Below, piece by piece: positions 38,984 through 49,062 of a DNA stretch of 57,519 nucleotides (its first letter is position 1; each line of letters opens with the position of its first letter). The translations under genes were made by a program, and so were the position numbers. Source of the stretch: Methylococcus sp. (GTDB taxonomy: Bacteria; Pseudomonadota; Gammaproteobacteria; Methylococcales; Methylococcaceae); contig QYQA01000025.1 of the NCBI GenBank assembly GCA_007280285.1, positions 1 to 57,519 on the forward strand, in the 5' to 3' direction. The notes under the pieces were generated by a model that did not search any database, was not told the DNA's origin, and saw only the letters and a list, made by a program, of their open reading frames with translations.

Positions 38984-41218
38984 TCAAGAGACGTTCTGAG
39001 GAACCCCGATGGCACCTTGCAGGGCCTTTTGAATCCGCCAGCCGTAGTGAATTCGAGGATTCCGCTCAAAGTCCTTCGGCAAGGTCTGCCTTGAAATCTC
39101 CTCGATGGAAAGGTCTTCAAGGGCCTCCCTGTCGAGCCGAAACTTCCGGTGGTTGGTGGTGAAGAGCAGCTCCCCTTGAGCGGTCAACAAAGAAAGGCTA
39201 TCGCGAATCAAGGCCACATGATCACGCTGGATATCGAGGGTATCTTGCATCCTTTTGGACGTTGAAAAGGTCGGCGGATCGAGGAAAATGAGATCGTAGC
39301 GCCAAGGCCCAAGTAAAGCGTCCCTAAGCCATTCAAGACAATCCGCCTGAATAAACTGGTGCTGATCGCCGGCCTTGATGAGGTTCAGCGCCAAATTCGC
39401 CTGCGCCCATTCGAGATAAGTCCTTGACATATCGACGGTGGTGGTCGAAGTCGCCCCTCCATCCGCCGCATAAACCGTGGCCGTTCCCGTGTAGGCAAAT
39501 AAATTGAGAAAGCTTTTGCCTCGGGCTTTTTGCCGAACCATCTCCCGGGTCAGGCGATGATCGAGAAACAGTCCAGTATCGAAATAGTCCTCGAAATTCA
39601 CTCGGAATTTAAGCCCCCCCTCCTCCACCCGATGGAAGACCCCTGACTCTGCCTGCTTTTCATACTGGGCGGCGCCTTTCTGTCGGCGCCGAACCTTGAG
39701 GACGACTTGGTCTTGGGGAATGTCAAGGACGGAAGGAATAACCGCCAGCGCCTCTATCAGGCGCGTTTCAGCCTTCTGTGGATCGACCGTCAATGGCGCT
39801 TCATATTCCTGAACATGCGCCCAAAGCTTGCCCTCGCTAGGGTAAAGGTCAATAGCGACGGCATATTCTGGGAGGTCGGCATCATAAAGACGATAGCAGG
39901 ACACCGCATTTTGTCGGGCCCAACGCCCCAGTAATTTCAGATTCTTTCTAAGACGATTGGCCAACATGACCGCACCGCCAGCATTCACATCGACGTGTCG
40001 GGCTTTTCGGAGCCATTGATTTTGCTGCCGCGAAGCCTCACTCGGCGGTTCCCCTTCGCGTGGCACAAAAAAACGGGCCTCGGTAATGTCAAAGTTAAAC
40101 AGCTTCGAGGGGAGCGCGCCATTGAAAAGGGCATACTGCTTCGTGGCCCTAATGCCAACCTTGAAGGACAGTTCGGAGTTACCGGTAAAAATGCTCGCCT
40201 GCCACCCATCAAAATGAGTTCTCAAGGTTTTGCCCAACGAGTGGTATAAGGGGACCAGCGTTTCCTCCTCCCCAAGCCGCTCCCCATAAGGCGGGTTGGC
40301 GACGACCAATCCACGGGGACCCGATGGCCTAGCCTCGGTCAGGTCACCAAGACGAATCGTGACATGATCCTCAAGACCGGCTCGGGCTAAGTTGCCACAG
40401 GCATTGGCCACCGCCCGCCGGTCAAGATCGTAACCCCTGATCTCAGGAAGTACCGCAAGCCCCAGCTCGGCGCGGGTCTCAGCTTCCACACAGAGATCGG
40501 TCCAAAGATCGGCCCGATGACCTCGCCAACCCATAAACCCAAACCACAGCCGACGCAGCCCCGGCGCCCGATCCGAGGCCATCATAGCCGCCTCAATCGG
40601 CAGGGTCCCTGAACCACACATAGGATCCAAGAAGGCGCCGCCGGCGGCTGCCATCTTGGGCCATCCTGCCCTCAAGAGAAGGGCCGCCGCCAGATTTTCC
40701 TTAAGCGGCGCTTTACCGCCCTCGATCCGGTAGCCCCGCTTATGAAGACTATCCCCTGAGAGATCGATACTGACAGTGGCCTGATCAAGATCCAGATAGA
40801 CATTGACCCGAAGATCCGGCTGAACGAGATCCACCGAGGGCCTACTACCGATGCTATCCCTGAAATAGTCAACGATCCCATCCTTGACCTTTTGGGCGCC
40901 AAACAGGGTGTGCGTGATGGCTGAACGACTGGAGGCAAAATCGACCGCCAAGGACGATTCAGGGTCCATCTGCTCACCCCAATCAATCGCCCTGATGCCG
41001 TTGTAGAGCGCCTCAACCGTCGCCGCCTCAAATCGATGAATCGGCCATAACACCCGATTGGCCAAACGGCTCCAAAGACACACCCGATAGGCCGTCTCGA
41101 GAGAGCCTTGAAAGGCAACCCCGGCGCGTCCAGAAATGGGGTTTTGAACCCCTAAAAGACGAAGCTCATCCGCCAGTAACAGCTCTATCCCCAAGGGGGC
41201 GGTAGCAAACAATTCCAT
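38984..41218 (-). CDS. rlmL: Bifunctional 23S rRNA (guanine-N2/N7)-methyltransferase RlmKL
   Basis: About 744 aa, the fused form. The N-terminal THUMP and RlmL domain has the DPMCGSGTLPIEAAM and NPPYGERLG motifs (m2G2445). The C-terminal RlmK domain has FLNLFAYTGTATVYAA, DPPTFSTSKRM and FTTNHRKF (m7G2069). The ATG at 41218 has AGGA 5 nt upstream and gives MELFATAPLGIE; another ATG lies at 41224. Full-length fusion without breaks. Confidence 0.94.
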   Translation of the reverse strand: MELFATAPLGIELLLADELRLLGVQNPISGRAGVAFQGSLETAYRVCLWSRLANRVLWPIHRFEAATVEALYNGIRAIDWGEQMDPESSLAVDFASSRSAITHTLFGAQKVKDGIVDYFRDSIGSRPSVDLVQPDLRVNVYLDLDQATVSIDLSGDSLHKRGYRIEGGKAPLKENLAAALLLRAGWPKMAAAGGAFLDPMCGSGTLPIEAAMMASDRAPGLRRLWFGFMGWRGHRADLWTDLCVEAETRAELGLAVLPEIRGYDLDRRAVANACGNLARAGLEDHVTIRLGDLTEARPSGPRGLVVANPPYGERLGEEETLVPLYHSLGKTLRTHFDGWQASIFTGNSELSFKVGIRATKQYALFNGALPSKLFNFDITEARFFVPREGEPPSEASRQQNQWLRKARHVDVNAGGAVMLANRLRKNLKLLGRWARQNAVSCYRLYDADLPEYAVAIDLYPSEGKLWAHVQEYEAPLTVDPQKAETRLIEALAVIPSVLDIPQDQVVLKVRRRQKGAAQYEKQAESGVFHRVEEGGLKFRVNFEDYFDTGLFLDHRLTREMVRQKARGKSFLNLFAYTGTATVYAADGGATSTTTVDMSRTYLEWAQANLALNLIKAGDQHQFIQADCLEWLRDALLGPWRYDLIFLDPPTFSTSKRMQDTLDIQRDHVALIRDSLSLLTAQGELLFTTNHRKFRLDREALEDLSIEEISRQTLPKDFERNPRIHYGWRIQKALQGAIGVPQNVS

Positions 41219-41268
41219 CGGCATCCTGATGTCAAATAACGGTGAGTGGTCGCTAGGGACGGTCGACC

Positions 41269-41901
41269 TTAATCAGGAGGACAGTCCTTCAGCTGATGCT
41301 GGTATCTTCTGGCGGTTTTATCTACCGACTGCGCTACCCCCAGCAACCAGGGTTTGGCGCGATAACTTCCACGCCGGTAACCGGCTTGTCCCTCGTGGTA
41401 GGCCAAGTAAAGGCGGTAGGCATCGGAGGGTGGAATGCCCAGCTCTTTCTGGGTCTCGTGACTGTACCAGCCGATAAAATCAACGGCATCAGCAAAATCA
41501 TCCCGTTCAGCCCCGCCTTGATCGGTGCTGTTCTGATAACGTTCCCAGGTGCCATCCAGTGCCTGGGAATACCCATAGGCGGTGGAGGGACGCGACAGCG
41601 GAATAAATCCCAAAAACCACTGCCTTGGCGGCTTTGCATCCGCAACGAACGACGACTCATGCCGAACAATGGCCATCTGGACCTCTACCGGAACACCCCA
41701 TTTCGATTCGGCTTCAAGTGTCGCGGGGTACCACGCCGCCTTCTCCTCAAAAATGTCGCAGATATTTTGAGGATGACTCGGGGGCGTAGTGGCGCAGCTC
41801 ATCAAAAGGCCCGCCGCGAATCCCACCAGGAGCCCCTGAAAAAAGAGCCCTCGGCACACCGAACATAGCGGCTTGGCGCCTATCAAATCCTTCACCCTCA
41901 T
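41269..41901 (-). CDS. Lytic transglycosylase SLT-domain lipoprotein
   Basis: About 210 aa. A hydrophobic signal with lipobox-like LLMSC is followed by an SLT domain: catalytic Glu in VRHESSFVADA, then AYGYSQALDGTWERYQ and YLAYHEGQAGYRRGSY. It likely cleaves peptidoglycan glycan strands from an outer-membrane anchor. The start is uncertain: the frame extends to an ATG at 41988 with a possible AGGTGG ribosome site, while the ATG at 41901 puts the signal peptide near the N-terminus. Divergent from the glycosidase operon. Confidence 0.85.
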   Translation of the reverse strand: MRVKDLIGAKPLCSVCRGLFFQGLLVGFAAGLLMSCATTPPSHPQNICDIFEEKAAWYPATLEAESKWGVPVEVQMAIVRHESSFVADAKPPRQWFLGFIPLSRPSTAYGYSQALDGTWERYQNSTDQGGAERDDFADAVDFIGWYSHETQKELGIPPSDAYRLYLAYHEGQAGYRRGSYRAKPWLLGVAQSVDKTARRYQHQLKDCPPD

Positions 41902-42049
41902 CCAGGAAGAGCCCATAAGGGAGAGAGAATACCACCGCATCCGGGGTCCGCGCGTCCAATGACGCGTGTCTTTAGGAAGAGGATGCATGACATCACATCC
42001 ACCTGATAGTATCGAGCCTTAATCCTCGTGAAGTAAAGTTCGCAACACC

Positions 42050-43402
42050 ATGAATAACCCAGCCTCGTTTCCTCGCGATTTTGTCTGGGGTGCCGCTACG
42101 TCCGCATACCAAATTGAAGGCTCCCCGCTCGCCGATGGCGCCGGCATCAGCAACTGGCACCACTTCACCCACCTTCAAAATGGCAAGATTTTGAATGATG
42201 ACACAGGGGATAAGGCCTGTGATCATTTTCATCGCTTTCCAGAAGATGTCGCCCACATGCAAACCATGGGGCTCAAGGCCTATCGCTTGAGCCTCGCCTG
42301 GAGCCGAATTATGCCGGAAGGGCGCGGTCCCATAAATTCAAAAGGCCTCGACTTTTATAAGCGTCTTTTGGATCAGCTGAACCGCGCCGGCATTGTTCCC
42401 TACGTGACCCTTCATCATTGGGACATGCCACTCGCTATTGATCATCTGGGTGGTTGGGCCCACCGCGACTCGGCTCACTGGTTCAGTGACTATGCCGCAG
42501 CGACGCTGACCCAACTCGGGGATCGGGTGACCCACTGGGCCACCTTTAATGAACCTTGGGTCATCGTTCATGCGGGCTATATCGAAGGCGCCCACCCTCC
42601 CGGAATCAGTGATGTCCTGAAGGCGCGTGATGCCGCTCACAACCTCCTTCGAGGACATGGGCTGGCGGTCCAGGCCTTTCGCGCTGAGGGCCGTGGGCAG
42701 ATGGGCATCGTCATCAATCTTGAACCCAAATACAAAGGATCAGAGCGGCCGGAAGATCTTGCAGCGACTGCCCGCATGGATGCCTGGATGAACCGCCAAT
42801 TCCTCGACCCTCTCTTTCTTGGACACGATCCCCTCGAACTCGAGGAGATCCATGGCGCAGGGCTCCCTCCCTATCCAGAAGCGGATTACGTGCTGATCCA
42901 AGAGCCCATCGACTATCTCGGAATCAACTACTACAGTCGATCCGTGGTCCGTGATGCGCCAGGTTTGGCCCCCTTTCATGCCGACCGAATTCCTCAGGAG
43001 ACCGCTCCACATACCGACATGGACTGGGAAATCTATCCTGATGGGCTCAAGCACTGCCTCTTGTGGGTCAAAGAACGCTATGGCGACATACCGCTTTACA
43101 TCACCGAGAATGGAGCGGCCTTCGATGATGGCGCACCCATCGATGAGCGTGTGAGGGACCCCCGCCGGATTGACTACCTTAGAAGCCATTTGCTGGCTGC
43201 CCGAGAAGCGATGGCGGCAGGCGTTGATCTTCGGGGCTATTTTGCCTGGTCGCTTTTGGATAATTTCGAATGGGCTTATGGCTACGCCAAACGCTTTGGA
43301 TTGATTCATGTCGACTACGACACCCAGACCCGCACCCTCAAAGACAGCGCCCTCTTCTATCGAGAGGTCATCGACAGTGATGGCCAGGCACTATGGCGCT
43401 GA
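42050..43402 (+). CDS. GH1 beta-glucosidase
   Basis: 450-aa glycoside hydrolase family 1 enzyme. N-terminal FVWGAATSAYQIEG, acid/base Glu in FNEPW (E168) and nucleophile Glu in ITENGAAF (E353), with HHWDMPLAI. No signal peptide, so it is cytoplasmic and acts on imported beta-glucosides such as cellobiose (phospho-specificity not evident). It overlaps the GH13 gene by 10 nt. First gene of a three-glycosidase operon. Confidence 0.94.
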   Translation: MNNPASFPRDFVWGAATSAYQIEGSPLADGAGISNWHHFTHLQNGKILNDDTGDKACDHFHRFPEDVAHMQTMGLKAYRLSLAWSRIMPEGRGPINSKGLDFYKRLLDQLNRAGIVPYVTLHHWDMPLAIDHLGGWAHRDSAHWFSDYAAATLTQLGDRVTHWATFNEPWVIVHAGYIEGAHPPGISDVLKARDAAHNLLRGHGLAVQAFRAEGRGQMGIVINLEPKYKGSERPEDLAATARMDAWMNRQFLDPLFLGHDPLELEEIHGAGLPPYPEADYVLIQEPIDYLGINYYSRSVVRDAPGLAPFHADRIPQETAPHTDMDWEIYPDGLKHCLLWVKERYGDIPLYITENGAAFDDGAPIDERVRDPRRIDYLRSHLLAAREAMAAGVDLRGYFAWSLLDNFEWAYGYAKRFGLIHVDYDTQTRTLKDSALFYREVIDSDGQALWR

Positions 43403-45054
43403 ACGCCCTTAAGGATTCCCCTAAAGACCCTAAGCCCTGGTGGGAGTCGGCTATTGTCTATCAAATCTATCCCCGCTCGTTCAAAGACACCAATGGGGAT
43501 GGCGTTGGGGACCTTCGGGGCATCTTGGAAGGGCTCGACTACTTAAAAAGCCTTCATGTGGGCTGCCTCTGGCTTTCTCCGGTCTTTCCATCACCCATGC
43601 GTGACTTTGGCTACGATGTGAAGGACTATGAAGGGATCGACCCCCTCTTTGGAACCCTCGAGGACTTCGATACGCTCTTGACCGCTACCCACCAGCTTGG
43701 AATGAAACTGATTTTAGATCTGGTACCGAACCACACCTCGGATCAGCATCCTTGGTTCATCGAAAGCCGAAGCGATCGCGATCATGACAAGCGCGACTGG
43801 TATGTCTGGCGGGACCCCGGGATGGCGGGCGCGCCGCCCAACAACTGGCTCAGCTTCTTTGGCGGCCCGGCTTGGACCCTCGATAGCGCCAGCGGACAGT
43901 ACTACCTTCACCAGTTTGATTCGACTCAGCCGGAACTTAATTATCGCCACCCCGCGGTTCTTGAGGCCATGCTGGACAACATCCGCTTCTGGCTCGAACG
44001 CGGCGTCGATGGCTTTCGTATCGATGTGATCTGGCTTCTGATCAAAGATGCATGGCTACGGGATGAACCTCTAAATCCCAACTGGGATGGAAGTAACCCA
44101 CATGAACAGCTGCTCCACATCTATACCGCTGACCAACCTGAAGTTCACCAGATCATCCGATCGTTTCGGGCGCTCTTTGACCAATATGGCGAACGACTGA
44201 TCGTCGGTGAAATAGATCTCCCACCCGAAAACCTGATGGCCTACTATGGATTGGCCGGTGATGAGTGTCAGTTGCCCTTCAACTTCAGCCTTATTCATAC
44301 CCCCTTTGAAGCCCAGATCCTTCGGCAAACAGTGCGCGATTATGAAGCACGACTGCCCGCTGGCGCCTGGCCGAACTGGGTGCTCGGAAACCACGATCGT
44401 CCTCGTCTTGCCACCCGAATAGGTGCACCTAAGGCACGACTGGCCCAGCTGCTTTTATTGACGCTTCGGGGCACGCCGACCTGTTACTACGGGGATGAAC
44501 TGGGGATGCTCAATGGCTCGATCCCAAAGGAGCGGATCAAAGACCCACAAGCGATTAACCAGCCAGAGGTCGGCGAGTGGATCGGTCGCGATCCCCAGCG
44601 CACCCCCCTTCCCTGGACAAAAGGTCCCAACAGAGGTTTTGCCCCCCCTGGCGCTGATCCTTGGCTACCGGTTGGCGACGAGACGGCAACTCCGAGCATC
44701 GAGACCCAAAGCCGCGACCTTTCTTCTTTTCTCCATTTCTTTAGATCGCTTTCGGCACTCCGGCAATCAGAAGCTGCCCTCATGAAGGGGGACTATCGAG
44801 AGATCGCCATCGACCATGACGACATCATGGCCTACGAACGATCCTTTGCTGATCAGCGTTTCCTGATCATTCTCCATTTTGGGGGCACCCCGGTCACAGT
44901 TCCCCTTCAGGATCCGGAAATACCCTTGAAACTCCGTCTTTCAACGCATCCAAGATCGATTGCAGCATCCCTTGATAGCCCGTTGACTCTCGCAGGATAC
45001 GAAGGCGTCATCCTTCAATACCCAATATCCCCCATGAAGGGGCGGAGGCCCTGA
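43393..45054 (+). CDS. GH13 alpha-glucosidase (oligo-1,6-/alpha-1,4-glucosidase type)
   Basis: 553-aa TIM-barrel enzyme. Region I DLVPNHTSD, nucleophile in GFRIDVIW (D211), acid/base in VGEID (E273), and NHDRPR (D335). N-terminal WWESAIVYQIYPRSFKDTNGDG is typical of the GH13 oligosaccharide hydrolases. No signal peptide. Specificity among maltose, isomaltose, trehalulose or sucrose cannot be fixed by eye. It overlaps the end of the GH1 gene and shares one base with the GH35 start, so it is coupled on both sides. Confidence 0.92.
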   Translation: MALNALKDSPKDPKPWWESAIVYQIYPRSFKDTNGDGVGDLRGILEGLDYLKSLHVGCLWLSPVFPSPMRDFGYDVKDYEGIDPLFGTLEDFDTLLTATHQLGMKLILDLVPNHTSDQHPWFIESRSDRDHDKRDWYVWRDPGMAGAPPNNWLSFFGGPAWTLDSASGQYYLHQFDSTQPELNYRHPAVLEAMLDNIRFWLERGVDGFRIDVIWLLIKDAWLRDEPLNPNWDGSNPHEQLLHIYTADQPEVHQIIRSFRALFDQYGERLIVGEIDLPPENLMAYYGLAGDECQLPFNFSLIHTPFEAQILRQTVRDYEARLPAGAWPNWVLGNHDRPRLATRIGAPKARLAQLLLLTLRGTPTCYYGDELGMLNGSIPKERIKDPQAINQPEVGEWIGRDPQRTPLPWTKGPNRGFAPPGADPWLPVGDETATPSIETQSRDLSSFLHFFRSLSALRQSEAALMKGDYREIAIDHDDIMAYERSFADQRFLIILHFGGTPVTVPLQDPEIPLKLRLSTHPRSIAASLDSPLTLAGYEGVILQYPISPMKGRRP

Positions 45055-47453
45055 TGATCGAACTCAAGCAACAACGTCTTCTGGTCAATGGGCGAGCCCA
45101 ACTGATCCTTGCCGGCGAAATCCACTATTTCAGACTGCCGAGAAACGAATGGGCAGACCGACTTTCAAAACTAAAGTCAGCAGGCTGCGACACCCTCTCG
45201 TCCTATATTCCTTGGATTTGCCATGAACCCCTCGAGGGTCAACTAGACCTTGTAGGGCACACGCGTCCAGAGCTCGACATCGGAGCCTTCATCGATCTTG
45301 CGAAAGAGTTTGGCCTTGGGTTTATTGCACGACCCGGCCCCTTCACCATGGCCGAAATGAAGAACGAGGGGCTTCCTTACTGGCTGTATCAAAAGCATCC
45401 AGAGATCATTCCCTCCGGCTGGGATGGAACCAAGGCTACCACCCCCACGGTGGATTACCTTTCACCGCTATTCCTAGAAGAAGCCAGGCGCTGGTACGAT
45501 CAAGTCCTGTCGATCATCAGCCCAAGGCTTGAATCCAAAGGCGGCAATGTCGTGGCCCTCCAACTCGACAATGAAATCGGGATGCTGTCCTGGGTCACCA
45601 ATATTCCGGATCTAACGGAAGTCACGCTCGAGGACTTTGGTCAGTGGCTCAAAGGCCGCTATCCTTACAAAGACCTTAAGGCGCGTTATCCCTTCGATCT
45701 TGATCAGCCTCAGGAACGAGGGAAGGCCCTGCGTTCGCCTGAGGAATCTTATGCCGCCGCCCTCTTCAGGGATCTGGGGCATTATCAGAGAGGCCGCTAC
45801 GCTCGTTACGTCAACACCTTAAGGGGCTATGCCGAAGCCGCGGGCGTCACCGGCATTCCTTTCCTGGTCAACGTTCATGGCACGGGGGGAGGACGCGGCT
45901 TTGGGTTTCCAATCGGCATCAGCCAGCTGCTTGAGACGTGGCAAGGGCCTGACACACTGGTGGGATCAGATCTTTATCTTGGCAATTTGACGGCCGATAA
46001 CTTTCAGGATCTGTTCCTCTGCAATGCCTACCTCAAAGCCACACTGGGTGATCGTCAACTGCTTTGTTCTGCTGAATTTGAGTGTGGTGATGGCGACTAT
46101 GGGGGCGTCCAGGGCAATCGCTATGACCCCTCTGCCGTCGATCTAAAGACCCGGATGAGCATAGCTCAAGGTAATCGTCTCCTTAATTATTATCTGTTTG
46201 CAGGCGGCATCAACACGCCATACGACCCCCCACCTGGCGATGGCGATGATCTCATGGCCACCAACGGAGAACGGCATGGCAATGCCGCTCCGATCAAATG
46301 GGACGGCTCTTTGAGTTACACCTGGCCGCGGATGGCCCGGGTCATTAAAACGATGGCGGCCTGGGGCCCCCACCTGGCCGAGATGGATGAGGAACATGAC
46401 CCTTTAAGGTTGGGATTCATTCCGGACTATTTCATGACCGAAGCGCGCTATCCTCGGAGCGAAAAGATGCGCGAGATCGCGGTGAACCTCGAAGGGCATC
46501 GGATGTATGGGGCCTGGGAATGCTTTATTCGAGCGATGCTTCTGGCGAATTACCGGTTTCCAGCGATCGATCTTCAAAAGAAAGTGATCACCCCCATCAC
46601 CGATCCCGTCATCGCACTGCCTTCGGCGCGCTACATGGACCCCATGGTGCAAGAGAAACTGGGACGTTTCGTTCAAGCAGGGGGGAGGCTCCTCCTCTAT
46701 GGCGAAGTTCCTCTTTTCGATATGGAAGGGAGGCCATGTACGACGCTTGCTGACCTCCTGGGGCTCCGCGTGGTAGAGAGCCTAAGAGGATCAGAGAAAG
46801 TCTTATTGTCCCTTCATGCTGACAGTTGGGCGGCGCCAAGACCTCAGGTGCGAACGCATGAAGCCCAAACCCTTGAAGCCCCCGGCAGCACGGTCCTTTT
46901 CAGGCTCCATGGGGGCGGCGAGCCGGTCGCCGTCGATCTCCTCGCAGGCCAAGGACGAGCCATTGTGATAGCGACGGCCCTCGCGTGCGACATCCCTTTT
47001 TACCAAGAAGCCCTCACCCGTCTCGGGGCGACCGCCGGCCTCCAGCAGGATTCGGGTGACACGGGACTTTTCATGACCTCAACGGTCAATCCACAAGGGG
47101 AGCGTCTGATTCATGTCCTCAATCTTGATGGCTATGAAAAGCGCTTTAGGATTCGTTTGAACGGACGGCGGATTCAAGGTGGGGCATCCATCACGCTCGG
47201 AGGAAGGGACGGTTTAATGCTCCCCCATGACCTCTCTATCGGACCGGTGAAAGTCATCTACAGCACGGCCGAAATGATCAGCATCGATGAGGCCGGATTC
47301 ACGCTCAGAAGCCCAGGGCCCCATGGACACCTTTTGCTCAAGGGGGCCAAGGGAGCCACCAGCTTAGGACCCGCAAGGATTCGGCAACGCGGCGACTTCA
47401 CCCAAATTCGTCTCGAAGGTCCTGTGGAAGCCTTGAGGATCGATCTCCTTTAA
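45054..47453 (+). CDS. GH35 beta-galactosidase
   Basis: 799-aa family 35 enzyme. N-terminal LAGEIHYFRLPRNEW, IARPGPFTMAEM, the acid/base Glu in LDNEIG (E174) and nucleophile Glu in SAEFECG (E341). C-terminal beta-domains follow. There is no signal peptide, so it is probably cytoplasmic, which fits use of imported galacto-oligosaccharides. Its ATG shares the A of the GH13 TGA. Last gene of the operon; no sugar transporter or regulator is adjacent. Confidence 0.9.
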   Translation: MIELKQQRLLVNGRAQLILAGEIHYFRLPRNEWADRLSKLKSAGCDTLSSYIPWICHEPLEGQLDLVGHTRPELDIGAFIDLAKEFGLGFIARPGPFTMAEMKNEGLPYWLYQKHPEIIPSGWDGTKATTPTVDYLSPLFLEEARRWYDQVLSIISPRLESKGGNVVALQLDNEIGMLSWVTNIPDLTEVTLEDFGQWLKGRYPYKDLKARYPFDLDQPQERGKALRSPEESYAAALFRDLGHYQRGRYARYVNTLRGYAEAAGVTGIPFLVNVHGTGGGRGFGFPIGISQLLETWQGPDTLVGSDLYLGNLTADNFQDLFLCNAYLKATLGDRQLLCSAEFECGDGDYGGVQGNRYDPSAVDLKTRMSIAQGNRLLNYYLFAGGINTPYDPPPGDGDDLMATNGERHGNAAPIKWDGSLSYTWPRMARVIKTMAAWGPHLAEMDEEHDPLRLGFIPDYFMTEARYPRSEKMREIAVNLEGHRMYGAWECFIRAMLLANYRFPAIDLQKKVITPITDPVIALPSARYMDPMVQEKLGRFVQAGGRLLLYGEVPLFDMEGRPCTTLADLLGLRVVESLRGSEKVLLSLHADSWAAPRPQVRTHEAQTLEAPGSTVLFRLHGGGEPVAVDLLAGQGRAIVIATALACDIPFYQEALTRLGATAGLQQDSGDTGLFMTSTVNPQGERLIHVLNLDGYEKRFRIRLNGRRIQGGASITLGGRDGLMLPHDLSIGPVKVIYSTAEMISIDEAGFTLRSPGPHGHLLLKGAKGATSLGPARIRQRGDFTQIRLEGPVEALRIDLL

Positions 47454-47475
47454 ACCGGCCTCACGGCGGCGGCCC

Positions 47476-49062
47476 TCAGTTTCTTCCGGGGCGGAACTGG
47501 TAGAGCCAGGTTTCGGTCAAGGCATCGCCGTTGCCTCGAATATAAAGCCTCAGCTCGACCGGTTCATCCGTTTTCGGGGTCAAGTCGAAAACCGCTCGCC
47601 AGCGTTTCGTGCCTGGAATAGGCTCCATAAAGACGCCAGAAAGGGTTCCTTGCGAGGCGGTGATCACCGGCTCCGCTTTCACCGTATTACCCCACAAAGG
47701 GTCGAGGGCTGCACCTTGAAATTCGACACTGAACTTATAGACGCCCTTCGGCCGAGGCTTCCCCGGCTGGCCACCCCGACCGATCCGGGTGGCGACACAC
47801 TGCGCCACCTTCTGAGGATAAGGCTCCTCAGCCAACCAATGAAGACGATATTTCAGACGAAAGCTTGACCCTGCCTTCGCGGGAGCGTTTGGCCGCCAAT
47901 AAGCCCCAATATTGTCATGAATTTCATCATCCGTCGGCAGCTCCACCAACTGTACCGCGCCCTTACCCCAATCTTCGAGGGGCTCCACCCACAGACTGGG
48001 CCGACGTTCATAATTAACGCCATCGAGGTAGTTTTCAAACACCCGGTCGCGCTGCAGAAGACCAAATCCTCTGGGACTCTGGTCAATAAAACTCGAGGTG
48101 ACGGCAAAGGGCTGATTGATCAGTGGTCGCCAAAGACGTTCACCCGCCCCGGTCCAGATGGCAAGGCCATCTGAATCATGGACTTCGGGGCGCCAGTCCT
48201 CGAGACGACGCTTTTCGGTTTCACTGAACCAGTACATCGAGGTCAACGGAGCCAGGCCTAAGCGGACGACGTCCTTGCGCATAAAGAGGGCCGCATCAAT
48301 ATCCTGAACCACGCCTTTGGTCCTTCGCACGGAGAACTTATAGGCACCGGTGACACTCGGGCCATTGAGCAGCGCATAAATCGTTTCAGGCTCCTGATCA
48401 CTCTTTGCGCCTTCAATGAAGAACTCGGTAAAGTCAGGAAACTCCTCAGGGGTAGGTTCTGCAGAATCAATCGTCACGCCACGCGCGGAAAGACCATATT
48501 GATTGAGCTCCCCGATGGCCCTGAAATAAGCAGCGCCAAGGAAGGCGAGCCAATCTTGGGTCCGCCAATCTTCACGCTGGCGGGATTCTTGAAGTCTAAA
48601 ACCAGCAAAGCCGGTATTGTCGGGAAGCTTTTTGGCGATGCTGTTCTTTGGCATCGAAAAATAGTCGTTGCTGTAGAGAATTTCCTGAGACTGGCCGCCT
48701 TCGACCACATGCATTTTTACGGACTTCTGAAAGAACTGGCCGACGTGAAAGAACGTGGCCGGAAAAATGCCAGGGCCATTGGCAAAGAGGGATGATTCTG
48801 GACGAAAACGGATATTACCCCACGCTTCATAGTCGATCTTCTGAACGACAGAAGGCATCGGTCTTGGGGGCGCCTCATAAGAGGCTTTGGAGAGGACTCT
48901 GGCCCGCTCAATGAGATCGTCAAATGAAAATTTCTGGGGGGAACCGACGTGGAGCGCTGTCCCCGCCTGGCTGGCAAAAGACACCATCCAAAAGCTGATC
49001 ACGAGGAAAAGAGAGGGGCAACGGGTTAGGGGGGAAGAAGAAGGAAGGAGCTGATTCATCAA
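47476..49062 (-). CDS. Periplasmic glucan biosynthesis protein, OpgG/OpgD (MdoG) family
   Basis: 528 aa. Signal peptide (hydrophobic ~17-32, ending SFASQAG), then the MdoG beta-sandwich domain with FSFDDLIERARVLS, YEAWGNIRFRPESSLFA and the catalytic-region pattern VQLVELPTDDEIHDNIGAYW. The family shapes osmoregulated periplasmic glucans; some members are beta-1,2-glucanases (GH186). No twin-arginine motif is visible, favouring OpgG over OpgD. The usual partner opgH is not adjacent. Convergent with the GH35 gene, 22 nt away. Confidence 0.9.
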   Translation of the reverse strand: MMNQLLPSSSPLTRCPSLFLVISFWMVSFASQAGTALHVGSPQKFSFDDLIERARVLSKASYEAPPRPMPSVVQKIDYEAWGNIRFRPESSLFANGPGIFPATFFHVGQFFQKSVKMHVVEGGQSQEILYSNDYFSMPKNSIAKKLPDNTGFAGFRLQESRQREDWRTQDWLAFLGAAYFRAIGELNQYGLSARGVTIDSAEPTPEEFPDFTEFFIEGAKSDQEPETIYALLNGPSVTGAYKFSVRRTKGVVQDIDAALFMRKDVVRLGLAPLTSMYWFSETEKRRLEDWRPEVHDSDGLAIWTGAGERLWRPLINQPFAVTSSFIDQSPRGFGLLQRDRVFENYLDGVNYERRPSLWVEPLEDWGKGAVQLVELPTDDEIHDNIGAYWRPNAPAKAGSSFRLKYRLHWLAEEPYPQKVAQCVATRIGRGGQPGKPRPKGVYKFSVEFQGAALDPLWGNTVKAEPVITASQGTLSGVFMEPIPGTKRWRAVFDLTPKTDEPVELRLYIRGNGDALTETWLYQFRPGRN

